NCBI GenBank assembly: GCA_944384905.1
Contig: CALWVE010000041.1
Span: 1 to 64,000, forward strand
Length of the DNA: 64,000 bases
Origin: an uncultured Clostridia bacterium
GTDB lineage: Bacteria > Bacillota > Clostridia > Oscillospirales > Acutalibacteraceae
Reading direction: 5' to 3'
Part shown: positions 46,940 to 55,121 of the stretch, piece by piece
Layout of the letters: every line of letters starts with the position of its first letter
Position numbering within the stretch: position 1 is the first letter of the stretch
Made by a program: the position numbers and the translations under genes
The notes under the pieces: generated by a model
Seen by the model: the letters and a program-made list of their open reading frames with translations, nothing else
Told to the model about the DNA's origin: nothing
The model's database searches: none

Positions 46940-47491
46940 TTATTCACCCATGCAGGTTTCAAACCAAGCTGCGATGGATTCGGGAGTGAGTGTACCCGTA
47001 AAGCCTTCGGCCTGAACAGCTTCAGCGGTGATAACGATGTTCATTTCTTCACCCGTGCCGTTTGTCGTTGCAGGATCCAGCCGGATTTCATCGAACAAAG
47101 CGTCGGTGGTTGCATCGGGATCCAGAATGCTCTGGTAGTAGTACACACCGTCACGTGCAGTCCAGTTATCGCCGAGCTTGTATTCAACGCCATCGGTCAA
47201 ATAATCCAGATCAACATTTTCAGGCCATTCGATCTTGACACGGAGCAGGCAGGGGTTATTGCCAACGTTGGTCACGGTCGGGTCTTTGGAAACGACTTCG
47301 CCGGGATACATATTCACAGCATCCTCAGGCTCCCAGTTGGGCTCGGTCAGTTCGATATCCACATTGCCAACGGTAAACACGTTATCTGCTTTATCCGTAT
47401 CGGTGAAGTAAGCCAGCGTGCCGCCTACAATTGCCGTTGCTGCCAGAGAAGCAGCCAGTGCTACAGAAACGATTTTCTTCTTTGCGTTCAT
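46940..47491 (-). CDS. TasA/camelysin-like protein (paralogue 2)
   Basis: The 183-residue protein has the strongest SipW-type leader: GGTLAYFTDTDKADN-VFTVGNVDIEL right after the hydrophobic segment. The body shows YPGEVVSKDPTVTNVGNNPCLLRVKIEW and WTARDGVYYYQSILDPDATTDALF. TasA-family proteins form extracellular amyloid-like or fibrous biofilm matrix; the same is inferred here. It lies 70 bp after paralogue 1, with GAAAGGAAGG before the ATG. Confidence 0.85.
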   Translation of the reverse strand: MNAKKKIVSVALAASLAATAIVGGTLAYFTDTDKADNVFTVGNVDIELTEPNWEPEDAVNMYPGEVVSKDPTVTNVGNNPCLLRVKIEWPENVDLDYLTDGVEYKLGDNWTARDGVYYYQSILDPDATTDALFDEIRLDPATTNGTGEEMNIVITAEAVQAEGFTGTLTPESIAAWFETCMGE

Positions 47492-47561
47492 AATGAACCT
47501 TCCTTTCAGTTTCGCTTAAAGCGATATTCCCGCCGGGATTACCCGGTTCTTGATGGGGTGA

Positions 47562-48098
47562 TTACGGCTGAACCTTTGCCCAAGCTTCAGCAGGCTCGAA
47601 GTGCTCAGTGTTGTTCTTCATGTACTGCACAGCATAAGCAGTGAAAGTCAGGGTAGGAGCATTTGCAGATACTGCTTCAATTTCTTCTTTGGTCAGATTT
47701 TCGCTAACCACAACTTTGTTATCTTTCAGAACAGCAAAAGTCTGATCAGCCTTGTTGGTATCAACGACCTGATAATAGACACCCGTTTCCAGTTCAGTCC
47801 ATCCATCGGCGATAGCATAGCTCAGCTCATCGATCCAGTTCGCTTCATCAACTTTTACGAACAGATAGCAAGCTTCGGAATCAGCTTCTACTGTAACCTT
47901 GGGGTCTTTGGCAATTTCGGTACCGGGAAGGATTTTGTATGTTGCCGGGGTTTCCGTCAGGGTGATATCGATGTTACCAACGGTGAAGGTATTGACCACC
48001 GGGTCGGTTTTATCCGTCAACCAAGCCAGAGTGCCTCCAATCACACAACAAGCCGCCAGGGCAACTGCAACAACAGATGCCAAAAGTTTTTTCTTCAT
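47562..48098 (-). CDS. TasA/camelysin-like protein (paralogue 1)
   Basis: The 178-residue protein starts MKKKLLASVVAVALAACCVIGGTLAWLTDK and continues NTFTVGNIDITLTETP, fitting the SipW-dependent class. The body has LPGTEIAKDPKVTVEADSEACYLFVKVDE and TGVYYQVVDTNKADQTFAVL, parallel to paralogue 2. It is the first fibre gene after the signal peptidase gene, which should process it. GGAGGAAAAAGAA precedes the ATG. Confidence 0.85.
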   Translation of the reverse strand: MKKKLLASVVAVALAACCVIGGTLAWLTDKTDPVVNTFTVGNIDITLTETPATYKILPGTEIAKDPKVTVEADSEACYLFVKVDEANWIDELSYAIADGWTELETGVYYQVVDTNKADQTFAVLKDNKVVVSENLTKEEIEAVSANAPTLTFTAYAVQYMKNNTEHFEPAEAWAKVQP

Positions 48099-48138
48099 TT
48101 CTTTTTCCTCCGTTTTTAAATTTTTTTAAAATAACGCC

Positions 48139-48675
48139 TTATGATTCAGGCGGTATTTCCTTTTTCTTTTTTTCGGAATCGTCGCTCTTCATCCAGCGAA
48201 TGAGATCCGGCAAGAAAACCACAAGCAGCAGCACCGCGCCCACCGCAATACACACATAAAGCCCGGGCGGCTGCTGAATATAAGAAGCCACATACCCCAA
48301 ATAAGGAATCGAAAACACCGGTACGCCGATCAGGTTTTTAAAATGCACCGGCTGGCCGTCGGCGGCTTCATTGGCATCGCCTTTGGTATAAAACCGCTGG
48401 TTTTCTTCATCGATCTCAATCACGCGATGCGTAGCAACGACTAAATCTTCGTTCAAAACAAACGTAATGGGTTGTCCCACTTCCACATCCTGCGGGTCGG
48501 TTGCTTTTACGTAAATTAACGAGCCGACGGGATAGGTTGGCTCCATACTTCCTGAAAGAACCGTGTACGGCTGGAGTCCGATCAAACGCACACCCACCAA
48601 AAGCACAGCTAAAATCACAACGAGTGTCACCAATATTACGGATAGAACATTCCAAATCTTTTTACACAAAGCCAT
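48139..48675 (-). CDS. SipW-like (ER-type) signal peptidase I
   Basis: The 178-residue membrane protein has an N-terminal helix (about 8-33), the catalytic Ser43 in LSGSMEPTYPVGS and His83 in VVATHRVIEID. A His instead of the Lys of standard bacterial SPase marks the SipW/archaeal/ER type. YTKGDANEAADG follows, with a C-terminal helix (about 137-160) and a charged tail. SipW enzymes are specific for TasA-like exported proteins, four of which follow immediately. It is the first gene of the cluster; the upstream sequence (48676-48766) has no convincing promoter in the present orientation. Confidence 0.92.
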   Translation of the reverse strand: MALCKKIWNVLSVILVTLVVILAVLLVGVRLIGLQPYTVLSGSMEPTYPVGSLIYVKATDPQDVEVGQPITFVLNEDLVVATHRVIEIDEENQRFYTKGDANEAADGQPVHFKNLIGVPVFSIPYLGYVASYIQQPPGLYVCIAVGAVLLLVVFLPDLIRWMKSDDSEKKKKEIPPES

Positions 48676-48766
48676 CTTCTAATCCTTCCGGAAAACGCAT
48701 AAGAAGCAGAAATTGGGGAACTCTATTGATCGAATAAACAGACGTTTAAATTCGTTTATATGCGTC

Positions 48767-48790
48767 TTTTTTCGTAGAGTTACACAATTT
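48767..48790 (+). repeat. Left inverted repeat of the switch
   Basis: 24 bases, core CGTAGAGTTACACAATTT (48773-48790) preceded by six T. It is exactly complementary to 50209-50232 and lies 91 bp upstream of the signal peptidase start codon. Confidence 0.9.
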
Positions 48791-48831
48791 GATAAAACAT
48801 CGCAAAATCAATAGCATTTTTCTTAAAAAAT

Positions 48832-48862
48832 AAAGAACGCCGACGGTAAAAACCGACGGCGT
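48832..48862 (-). terminator. Terminator of the recombinase gene
   Basis: An imperfect stem (ACGCCG...CGGCGT with inner CGG/CCG around one mismatch) follows the recombinase stop by 5 bp, with TTCTTTATTTTTT after it on the minus strand. It should stop recombinase transcripts before they enter the fibre cluster. Confidence 0.82.
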
Positions 48863-48866
48863 ATTT

Positions 48867-50003
48867 TTAGAACCCGATTGCGGGAAGCTTGTTCATGTTT
48901 TCTCTCTTGAGTTCCATAGAGGAATGGACGTACCTGTCGAGCGTGACCTCAACAGATGCATGCCCCAAAATCTCGCTAAGTGATTTGATCTCAAAATCCA
49001 CCTCCACACAACGGGTTGCAAAAGTATGCCGCAAGGCGTGGAAGTTGACATCCCTTAGTCCGCATGCTTCCGTATATTTTTTGAAATGATACTGCATGAG
49101 CCTTGGCTCCATAAAACGCTCAACCTCGCCCGTTAAGACAAAGGCCTGCGGAGGATGGTTCCCCATCCTGGCGCATAATTCCACCGTTTGGGGCATCAGC
49201 GGAATGATCCTTTTAGACGTAAGGCTTTTGGGTTCATCGATTAGTATTTCTGTTTTTTCCTGTGTCATGGGGTCTTTTTTCTGTAATCGCTGCATGGTTG
49301 CACCTACCTGAACAGTTCGATCAGGCAGGGAAATATTTTGCCAACGCAGTGCACAGATTTCACCGATTCGCATTCCTGTCATCAGGGTGAGCAAAATCCC
49401 AAATTTACAGTCATCCAGGTCTGTGAGCAAATAGCGCACCAGACGATCCTGCTCTTCTCTGGAAAGTACGCGCATTTCTTTTTTGGTTTCTTTAGGATAG
49501 ATGATTTCGAAATCAGAAAGCTTGCAGCCTCCCTGCTTTTTGGCGTACTTCAAAATAGAATGAAGAATCGTCAGGATATCTCGAACGGTTTTTGTCGATA
49601 AGCCGCCGTCTTTTTGAAGCGCTCCGTTTACCAATAATTCATGGCTGAAATTTTCCAGAACAGCCGTACTGATAAACTGCGGCATGCAGGAACCCAACCG
49701 GGGAACAATATAATTCTGAACTGTACTGCGGTACTTTATATAAGTAGATTTTTTGATTCGGCTGCGATTTATTACCAGCCATTCTCCGCAATAATCTGCC
49801 AAAATTTTCTTGCTGTTTGAAGCTGGAGCAGAACGATTCAGCAAGTCGGCCTGTGCTTTGGTCTGCTTTTCATGTGCTTCCCGAAACGTTTTGCCGTAAA
49901 CATACCCATATCGTATTTTCCCCGACAGATCGTAACCTTTGATATAACGACCTTCCCAACGTCCGTCTTTTCTTTTATAAATGTTCTTTCCTTTTTTAGC
50001 CAT
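48867..50003 (-). CDS. Tyrosine recombinase (phage-integrase family)
   Basis: The 378-residue protein has an N-terminal arm-binding-like segment (KRKDGRWEGRYIKGYD), a SAM-like core-binding domain (about 65-155) and a catalytic domain. The catalytic residues are Arg212 (TGMRIGEICALRW), His322-x-x-Arg325 (HALRHTFATR), His348 (ILGHASVEVTLDRYVH) and the nucleophile Tyr358. This is the full integrase layout. ATG 50003 is chosen over one three codons upstream that abuts the ribosome-binding site. It is the only gene inside a pair of perfect inverted repeats, so it is proposed to flip its own segment. An integrase of a degraded mobile element is the alternative. Confidence 0.92.
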   Translation of the reverse strand: MAKKGKNIYKRKDGRWEGRYIKGYDLSGKIRYGYVYGKTFREAHEKQTKAQADLLNRSAPASNSKKILADYCGEWLVINRSRIKKSTYIKYRSTVQNYIVPRLGSCMPQFISTAVLENFSHELLVNGALQKDGGLSTKTVRDILTILHSILKYAKKQGGCKLSDFEIIYPKETKKEMRVLSREEQDRLVRYLLTDLDDCKFGILLTLMTGMRIGEICALRWQNISLPDRTVQVGATMQRLQKKDPMTQEKTEILIDEPKSLTSKRIIPLMPQTVELCARMGNHPPQAFVLTGEVERFMEPRLMQYHFKKYTEACGLRDVNFHALRHTFATRCVEVDFEIKSLSEILGHASVEVTLDRYVHSSMELKRENMNKLPAIGF

Positions 50004-50147
50004 ATCCCTCATCCTTTCTTGGCTTTATATAAATGAATTTGACGGTAATTTTGACGGCCTATATCTTCTAATGCCTTGCTTTATTCTTCTATTTATGAAA
50101 TAAAAGTTACCAAAATGATGAATATCAAGTTTTTTCTAGCTTTTCTA

Positions 50148-50176
50148 TTGATTTTTAAAAATCATTATGCTACAAT
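50148..50176 (+). promoter_or_regulatory. Outward promoter inside the invertible segment
   Basis: TTGATT (50148-50153), 17 bp, TACAAT (50171-50176), pointing right and away from the recombinase gene. The predicted start (about 50183) is inside the segment, 26 bp before the right inverted repeat. No gene follows on the plus strand in the current orientation. Confidence 0.75.
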
Positions 50177-50208
50177 CAAACCCATAAAGAGCGAAACTAT
50201 AATTTCTT

Positions 50209-50232
50209 AAATTGTGTAACTCTACGAAAAAA
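50209..50232 (-). repeat. Right inverted repeat of the switch
   Basis: Exact reverse complement of 48767-48790, with AAATTGTGTAACTCTACG as its first 18 bases followed by six A. Confidence 0.9.
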
Positions 50233-50290
50233 TCCATTTTATGTGTTTGTTTACCCATTGACAAAACACATATCAATTTACTAAAGAAAT

Positions 50291-50339
50291 AAAAAGAGCC
50301 TTTGTTTTGTACGTCTATACAAAGCAAAGGCTCTTTTTT
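50291..50339 (+). terminator. Strong terminator facing the outward promoter
   Basis: A 14-bp stem (50291-50304 / 50325-50338) extended by TTTGTA/TACAAA, with the T-run built in. It lies 115 bp after the outward promoter and would stop transcription in the current orientation. The following 130 bp (50340-50470) show nothing recognisable. Confidence 0.85.
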
Positions 50340-50469
50340 AAGAAATTGTAAATTTTAGCAATATATTCCAGAAAATTTCACAAAACGAATTATGTAACAA
50401 AAGGGATTTAAAAACAACGCCGAACCCGAAAAAAATTCGAATTCAGCGTCATGCAGGCAAGTATTAAAT

Positions 50470-50508
50470 TAAAAAGAAAAGCCTCGAACGCGACTTGCGC
50501 GTCGAGGC
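50470..50508 (-). terminator. Terminator of tRNA-Leu
   Basis: Stem GCCTCGA + CGCG with one bulged A (50481-50508), loop ACTTG, followed on the minus strand by TTTTCTTTTT. Confidence 0.85.
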
Positions 50509-50515
50509 TCTCGAC

Positions 50516-50602
50516 TGGTGCCGCTAACCGGGGTCGAACCGGTACGGTATTGCTACCGAGGGATTTTAAGTCCCTTGCGTCTGCCTGTTCCGCCATAGCG
50601 GC
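50516..50602 (-). tRNA. tRNA-Leu, anticodon UAA
   Basis: The 87-nt minus-strand sequence folds with acceptor arms GCCGCTA/TAGCGGC, the TTCGA T-loop, a long variable arm (CTCGGTAGCAATACCG) and anticodon loop CTTAAAA, giving UAA. The 3' CCA is encoded. Position and terminator indicate a stand-alone gene. Confidence 0.96.
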
Positions 50603-50714
50603 ATAAAAACATCTTTTGTGTCTGTTTAGTATAGCATAGTCCATTTAAAAAAGCAAGACAAAACGACCCGGCTCTGCCTATATGCCATATTTTTCACAAA
50701 CTCCGGCTTTTCGT

Positions 50715-50743
50715 TTGACTTAGTCAATTTGGTATAGTATACT
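50715..50743 (+). promoter_or_regulatory. Promoter of the glucokinase-galM operon
   Basis: TTGACT (50715-50720), 17 bp, TATACT (50738-50743), 54 bp before the ATG at 50798. Confidence 0.82.
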
Positions 50744-50797
50744 GATGTCAGAATCTGCTTTTTTAGCAAGTGCGATTAAACCAAGGAGGAATTTTTT

Positions 50798-51751
50798 ATG
50801 TCCTATTATCTGGGAGTTGACGTTGGCGGTACCAACCTGGCCGTTGGTGTTGTCGACGAAGAAAACAAAATTATTGCTCGTGCCAACGCAAAATGCCCGG
50901 TTCCCTGCCCGGAAGAAACGTTCTGCGACATTCTGGCTGACGTTATCCGCGAAGCACTGGCCAATGCCAACATCACGCTGAATGATATCCCGTGGATCGG
51001 CTTGGGCTGCCCCGGCACGGTTAACCGCGACACCGGCGTGATCGAATTTGCCAACAACCTGGGCTATTCCAACTTCCCGCTGCGTGACATGCTCTCCCAG
51101 CGTTTGGAAGGCAAAGAAATTATTCTGGAAAACGATGCCAATGCCGCCGCTTACGGCGAATTCCAGGCTGGTTCCCTGCGCGGCGCCCGCAACGCTGTTG
51201 CCATTACGCTGGGCACCGGTATCGGCAGCGGTATCATCATCGATGGCAAAATCTATGCCGGTTCCAACTTTGCAGCCGGTGAAATGGGCCACACCGTAAT
51301 CGTTTACAACGGCTATCCCTGCAACTGCGGCCGCAACGGTTGCTGGGAATCTTATGCTTCCGCAACGGCTCTGATCCGCTGCACCAAAGACGCCATGAAC
51401 GCACACAAGGATTCCAAGATGTGGGAACTCGTGGACGGCGATATCGAAAAAGTAAACGGCCGTACTTCGTTTGACGGCATGCGCGCCGGAGATGCTGCAG
51501 CCAAAGAAGTTGTCGATAACTTCATCGCTTATCTGGGCTGTGGTCTGGCCAACGTGGTCAACATCTTCCAGCCCGACATCCTGTGCATCGGCGGCGGTAT
51601 CTGCAACGAACGCGAAACACTGCTCGCCCCGGTTCGTGCTTATGTAGAAAAAGAGCAGTACACGATGAACACCTCGAAAAAGACGGTTATCTGCCGCGCA
51701 GAACTGGGCAACGATGCCGGTATCATCGGCGCCGCTCTGCTGGGCAAATAA
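50798..51751 (+). CDS. ROK-family glucokinase
   Basis: The 317-residue protein begins LGVDVGGTNLAVGVVD, the ATP phosphate loop. It carries LENDANAAAYGEF, GTGIGSGIIIDGKIYAG, the catalytic region EMGH and the zinc motif CNCGRNGCWESYAS of ROK kinases. It phosphorylates glucose or a related hexose in the cytoplasm. GGAGGAA precedes the ATG. It is followed by galM 21 bp later, so the pair probably handles free glucose and galactose from galactoside cleavage. Confidence 0.92.
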   Translation: MSYYLGVDVGGTNLAVGVVDEENKIIARANAKCPVPCPEETFCDILADVIREALANANITLNDIPWIGLGCPGTVNRDTGVIEFANNLGYSNFPLRDMLSQRLEGKEIILENDANAAAYGEFQAGSLRGARNAVAITLGTGIGSGIIIDGKIYAGSNFAAGEMGHTVIVYNGYPCNCGRNGCWESYASATALIRCTKDAMNAHKDSKMWELVDGDIEKVNGRTSFDGMRAGDAAAKEVVDNFIAYLGCGLANVVNIFQPDILCIGGGICNERETLLAPVRAYVEKEQYTMNTSKKTVICRAELGNDAGIIGAALLGK

Positions 51752-51772
51752 GAATCCCTGGGGAGGCACACG

Positions 51773-52819
51773 ATGAGTATTGAAAAACAGCCGTTCGGCA
51801 CTTTGCCGGACGGGCGTACCGTTGACTTATACACACTGAAAAACAGCGCCGGTATGACGGTGGAAGTCATCAACTTCGGCTGCCGTCTGATCCGCATCAT
51901 GACGCCCGACCGCCACGGTGCGATGGGCGACGTGATTTTGGGACACCGCACGCTGGAAGAATATTACGGACACGATTTCCAGGGTTCGCTGGTAGGCCGT
52001 TACGCCAACCGCATTGCGCATGCGGAATTTACCATCGACGGCAAAACCTATCATCTGGCAGCCAACAACGGTGAAAACGCCCTGCATGGCGGCCCCGGCG
52101 GCTATCATCAGGTTTTGTGGACAGTAGCCGATGTAACCGGTGGCGACGCACCTTCCATCACCTTTACGCATACCAGCCCCGATGGCGACGAAGGTTATCC
52201 CGGCAAACTGGACATGCGGGTTGTGTATACGCTTTCGGAAGACAACGCCCTTTCGCTGGAATACAACGCCGTAAGCGACGCGATGACGCCGATCAACTTT
52301 ACGAATCATTCGTACTTCAATCTTTCGGCCGATCCGGACCGTGATGTGCTCGACACGCAGCTGAAAATTCACGCCGATTACGTAACGGCCGTAGACGATG
52401 GGCTGATTCCGACAGGCGGATATGTTGCGGTAAAAGGCACGCCGCTTGACTTTACTTCCTTTAAAACAATCGGTCAGGATATCCACAGCGATGACCCGTT
52501 GGTGAAGAAGATCGGCGGATACGATCACAACTACTGCATTCTGGGCGCCGGTATGCGCAAGTTTGCCGAAGCCGTTCACCCCGAAACCGGACGCCGGATG
52601 GAAGTTTTCTCCGATCTGCCCGGTATGCAGCTGTACACATTCAACGGCGGATCTTCCGCACTGGGCAAAAACGGCAAACCGTATATTTCTCATAACGGCT
52701 TCTGCCTGGAAACCCAGTTCTATCCGGATTCTCCGCACCACGCCAGCTTCCCCTTTGCGTTCCAGCCGGCAGGTGTACCGTTTAAAACCACAACGATTTA
52801 TAAGTTCTCGGTTGAATAA
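51773..52819 (+). CDS. galM: Galactose mutarotase
   Basis: The 348-residue protein shows YANRIAHAEFTIDGKTYHLAANNGENALHGG with the conserved Arg and first His. NHSYFNLS carries the catalytic His, then YDHNYCIL, and FCLETQFYPDSPHH carries the catalytic Glu. It is the standard aldose 1-epimerase that feeds the Leloir pathway, so it complements galT at 2521. It is co-transcribed with the glucokinase gene, with GGGGAGG before the ATG and a terminator at 52829. Confidence 0.94.
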   Translation: MSIEKQPFGTLPDGRTVDLYTLKNSAGMTVEVINFGCRLIRIMTPDRHGAMGDVILGHRTLEEYYGHDFQGSLVGRYANRIAHAEFTIDGKTYHLAANNGENALHGGPGGYHQVLWTVADVTGGDAPSITFTHTSPDGDEGYPGKLDMRVVYTLSEDNALSLEYNAVSDAMTPINFTNHSYFNLSADPDRDVLDTQLKIHADYVTAVDDGLIPTGGYVAVKGTPLDFTSFKTIGQDIHSDDPLVKKIGGYDHNYCILGAGMRKFAEAVHPETGRRMEVFSDLPGMQLYTFNGGSSALGKNGKPYISHNGFCLETQFYPDSPHHASFPFAFQPAGVPFKTTTIYKFSVE

Positions 52820-52828
52820 AATCGATCT

Positions 52829-52866
52829 AAAACCGCTGTCTGTTTTTGCAGGCGGCGGTTTTTCTT
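52829..52866 (+). terminator. Terminator after galM
   Basis: Outer stem AAAACCGC / GCGGTTTT with an inner partly paired loop, followed by TTTCTTTATATTTTTT. Confidence 0.78.
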
Positions 52867-52901
52867 TATATTTTTTGCTGCAAAATTTGCAATTTTTTTG
52901 A

Positions 52902-52930
52902 TTTTCATCATGAATCGTCTATGCTATAAT
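52902..52930 (+). promoter_or_regulatory. Promoter of the two-component operon
   Basis: TTTTCA (52902-52907), 17 bp, TATAAT (52925-52930), 60 bp before the response regulator start. The -35 is weak. Confidence 0.6.
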
Positions 52931-52989
52931 GAAAAGTAAAGTATGAAAATGAAACCAAGCAATCGATCCCAAACGAGGAGAGGCTGTTT

Positions 52990-53652
52990 ATGAATACAAA
53001 CATCCTGATTGTAGAAGACGATCCGCATATTGCCCGTCTTTTGCAAACCACTTTATCTATGTCCGGTTATGAAAGCGAAATCTGCTCCGACGGCGTTACG
53101 GCTGTTCATCGGGCTACGGAAGGCAATTTTGATTTGATTTTGCTGGATATTATGCTGCCGGGAATGGACGGTTTTGCCGTTATGGAGCAGATTCGTCCGC
53201 TCGGCATTCCGGTGATTTTTCTTACGGCCATGCAGGACACGCTCGATAAAGTCCACGGGCTGCGTTTGGGCGCGGAAGACTATATCGTCAAACTGTTTGA
53301 AGCCATGGAATTACTGGCACGCATCGAAGTTGTCCTGCGCCGAACCAAGCGTACGGAAACAACCTTAACATATGAAAACATCGTGGTAAATTTGGACCAA
53401 CACACGGTAGAAAAAGACGGCATTCCTGTTTCGCTTACCCCCAAAGAATTCGATGTTCTGGTATTTTTTATGCAGAACCGCGACCTGGCCATTACACGCG
53501 AACGCCTGCTTTCGGCTGTTTGGGGATACGAATACGAGGGTGAATCGCGTACCGTTGAAATCCATGTGCAGACGCTGCGCAGAAAGTTGGGGCTGCAAAA
53601 CAAGTTGGTTACGATTCCGAAACTGGGCTATCGATTGGAGACCCTGCGATGA
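52990..53652 (+). CDS. OmpR-family response regulator
   Basis: The 220-residue protein has a receiver domain with the acidic pocket Glu9/Asp10/Asp11, phospho-acceptor Asp53 (LLDIMLPGMDG), Thr79 and Lys101. A winged-helix DNA-binding domain (about 125-218: LTPKEFDVLVFFMQN, TVEIHVQTLRRKLG) follows. The residue after Lys101 is Leu instead of the nearly invariant cis-Pro (KLF, normally KPF). It overlaps the kinase gene by 4 bp (ATGA). Targets are unknown; the two genes downstream are candidates. Confidence 0.93.
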   Translation: MNTNILIVEDDPHIARLLQTTLSMSGYESEICSDGVTAVHRATEGNFDLILLDIMLPGMDGFAVMEQIRPLGIPVIFLTAMQDTLDKVHGLRLGAEDYIVKLFEAMELLARIEVVLRRTKRTETTLTYENIVVNLDQHTVEKDGIPVSLTPKEFDVLVFFMQNRDLAITRERLLSAVWGYEYEGESRTVEIHVQTLRRKLGLQNKLVTIPKLGYRLETLR

Positions 53653-55121
53653 AACTGTGGCAAAAAGTATTTTTGTGCGCGCTTTTTCTGATGATGGCCG
53701 CCATTCATGTAGTTTCCCTGGTGTTGGTTCAAAACAGCCAGCAGCTTATGCTGGAACGCGAACAATCCAGATGCCTGGAAAGTCACGAGAATCTTTCGGC
53801 CAATCTTGTAAACCGCGTGATTTATGAGCGTCTGCGCTTAAATAAAATTGTTCTGGACGAAGAAACCATTCAGGAACAGATGGAACTGAGTCTTGCGGCT
53901 GTAGGGTCGAATACATTCGGAGCAGTTGTTTATCAGGATGGGCAAAAGCTCGCCGCCTCGGGTGTTTCCATACCGGCGGTAGATTTGCCCCAAGATTTTA
54001 TCCGAAAAGATTTTTGCTCACTCCGTCCGATTGAAGAAGACGGGCAGCACTATCTTTTAGCGGCCTCCTTCCTTTTTGTGGAAGGTCGGCAGATGGAGCT
54101 GTACACCGTTTCCGATATTTCCGAAATTTATACACTGCGCGCAAAACAGCTCGCCTTTATTCAGCGCATGGGATTGATTTTTTCCTGCTGTTCCGCTGTT
54201 GTCCTGCTGTTTTTAATGATTCCTCTGCTCGCCCCTCTGGGGAAGCTCAACCAGATTACGCAGAAAATTGCTTCCGGAAATTACGCTGTGCGTGTTCCGG
54301 AAAAAGGCAGCATCGAATTTCGGGAGCTGGCGCGCAGTATGAATGCGATGGCCGGCGCCGTAGAAGCCAACGTCAACCGCCTGGAACAGGTAGCCGAAGA
54401 TCGCAAGCGCTTCATTGCCAATTTGGGGCATGAGATGAAAACACCGCTTACTTCTATTCTGGGGTTTGCCGATATTCTGCGCATTTCGCGTACCGTTTCC
54501 GATTCTCAGCGGCAGGAATACGCCGGAATCATCGTAGAAGAGGCCAAGCGTCTGCGGGCCCTTTCCGGCAAATTGATGGAACTCATCACCATGGGCAGCA
54601 CGGCGCTGACTTTAACTTCCGTTTCCATCCCCGATCTTTTTGCTGAAATCGAATTAGCCATGCGCCCAAGCATACAGGCACATGAGCTGAACTTTTTTGT
54701 CATCCCTACACACGCCGCGCTCGTATGCGATGTAACGCTGATTAAATCCATGCTATTCAATCTACTGGATAACGCGATCAAAGCCACCCAAAAGGGCGGG
54801 CGAATTCTGCTGTTTTGCACATGCGACGCTGAAGAGGAAAAACTCCGGATCACGGTTCGCGACAACGGCATGGGAATGACAGAAGAAACCATTCAAAAAG
54901 CAACAGAGCCGTTCTATATGGCCGATAAAACCCGGACACGCCGTGCAGGCGGCGCAGGATTGGGACTGGCTTTGTGCGCGGAAATCGTCCGTATTCATGG
55001 CGGCAATCTGCAAATCAAAAGCAAACTGGGCGAAGGCACGATGATTCGGGTTACGCTTCCGATGACACCGCCGCAAATCGATCCCCCTGCTCCCTCTCAA
55101 GGAGGTGCCTCACATGCATAA
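53649..55121 (+). CDS. Sensor histidine kinase
   Basis: The 490-residue protein has transmembrane helices at about 5-27 and 173-196 flanking an extracellular sensor of about 145 residues. A HAMP-like segment follows, then the phospho-acceptor His261 (NLGHEMKTPLTSILGF). The ATPase domain has the N box NLLDNAIKATQKGG and G boxes DNGMGM and GGAGLGLALC. The extracellular part is not recognised, so the signal is unknown. It is coupled by 4-bp overlap to the regulator, and its own end overlaps the ribosome-binding site of the next gene. Confidence 0.94.
   Translation: MKLWQKVFLCALFLMMAAIHVVSLVLVQNSQQLMLEREQSRCLESHENLSANLVNRVIYERLRLNKIVLDEETIQEQMELSLAAVGSNTFGAVVYQDGQKLAASGVSIPAVDLPQDFIRKDFCSLRPIEEDGQHYLLAASFLFVEGRQMELYTVSDISEIYTLRAKQLAFIQRMGLIFSCCSAVVLLFLMIPLLAPLGKLNQITQKIASGNYAVRVPEKGSIEFRELARSMNAMAGAVEANVNRLEQVAEDRKRFIANLGHEMKTPLTSILGFADILRISRTVSDSQRQEYAGIIVEEAKRLRALSGKLMELITMGSTALTLTSVSIPDLFAEIELAMRPSIQAHELNFFVIPTHAALVCDVTLIKSMLFNLLDNAIKATQKGGRILLFCTCDAEEEKLRITVRDNGMGMTEETIQKATEPFYMADKTRTRRAGGAGLGLALCAEIVRIHGGNLQIKSKLGEGTMIRVTLPMTPPQIDPPAPSQGGASHA

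Larger units (their letters stand above)
48767..50232. mobile_element. Putative invertible DNA switch (inverton) carrying its own tyrosine recombinase
   Basis: Perfect 24-bp inverted repeats (48767-48790 and 50209-50232) enclose 1418 bp that contain one recombinase gene, its terminator near the left repeat and an outward promoter (50148-50176) near the right repeat. In this orientation the promoter faces a terminator at 50291-50339. After inversion it would read through the left repeat into the signal peptidase gene at 48675. The structure fits a phase-variation switch for the fibre cluster (inference from architecture; no inverted molecule is observed here). Confidence 0.75.

Noticed and set aside
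50145-50327. A 60-codon minus-strand frame over the right inverted repeat
   Set aside because: It spans the inverted repeat, the outward promoter and part of the terminator, and has low-complexity composition.
48867-50602. Recombinase next to tRNA-Leu as an integrative element attached at the tRNA
   Set aside because: I noticed no second copy of the tRNA 3' end in the window, and the recombinase is tightly enclosed by perfect inverted repeats that exclude the tRNA. This fits an invertible switch better.
50408-50644. A 78-codon minus-strand frame
   Set aside because: It runs through the tRNA-Leu gene and its terminator; no ribosome-binding site or family match.
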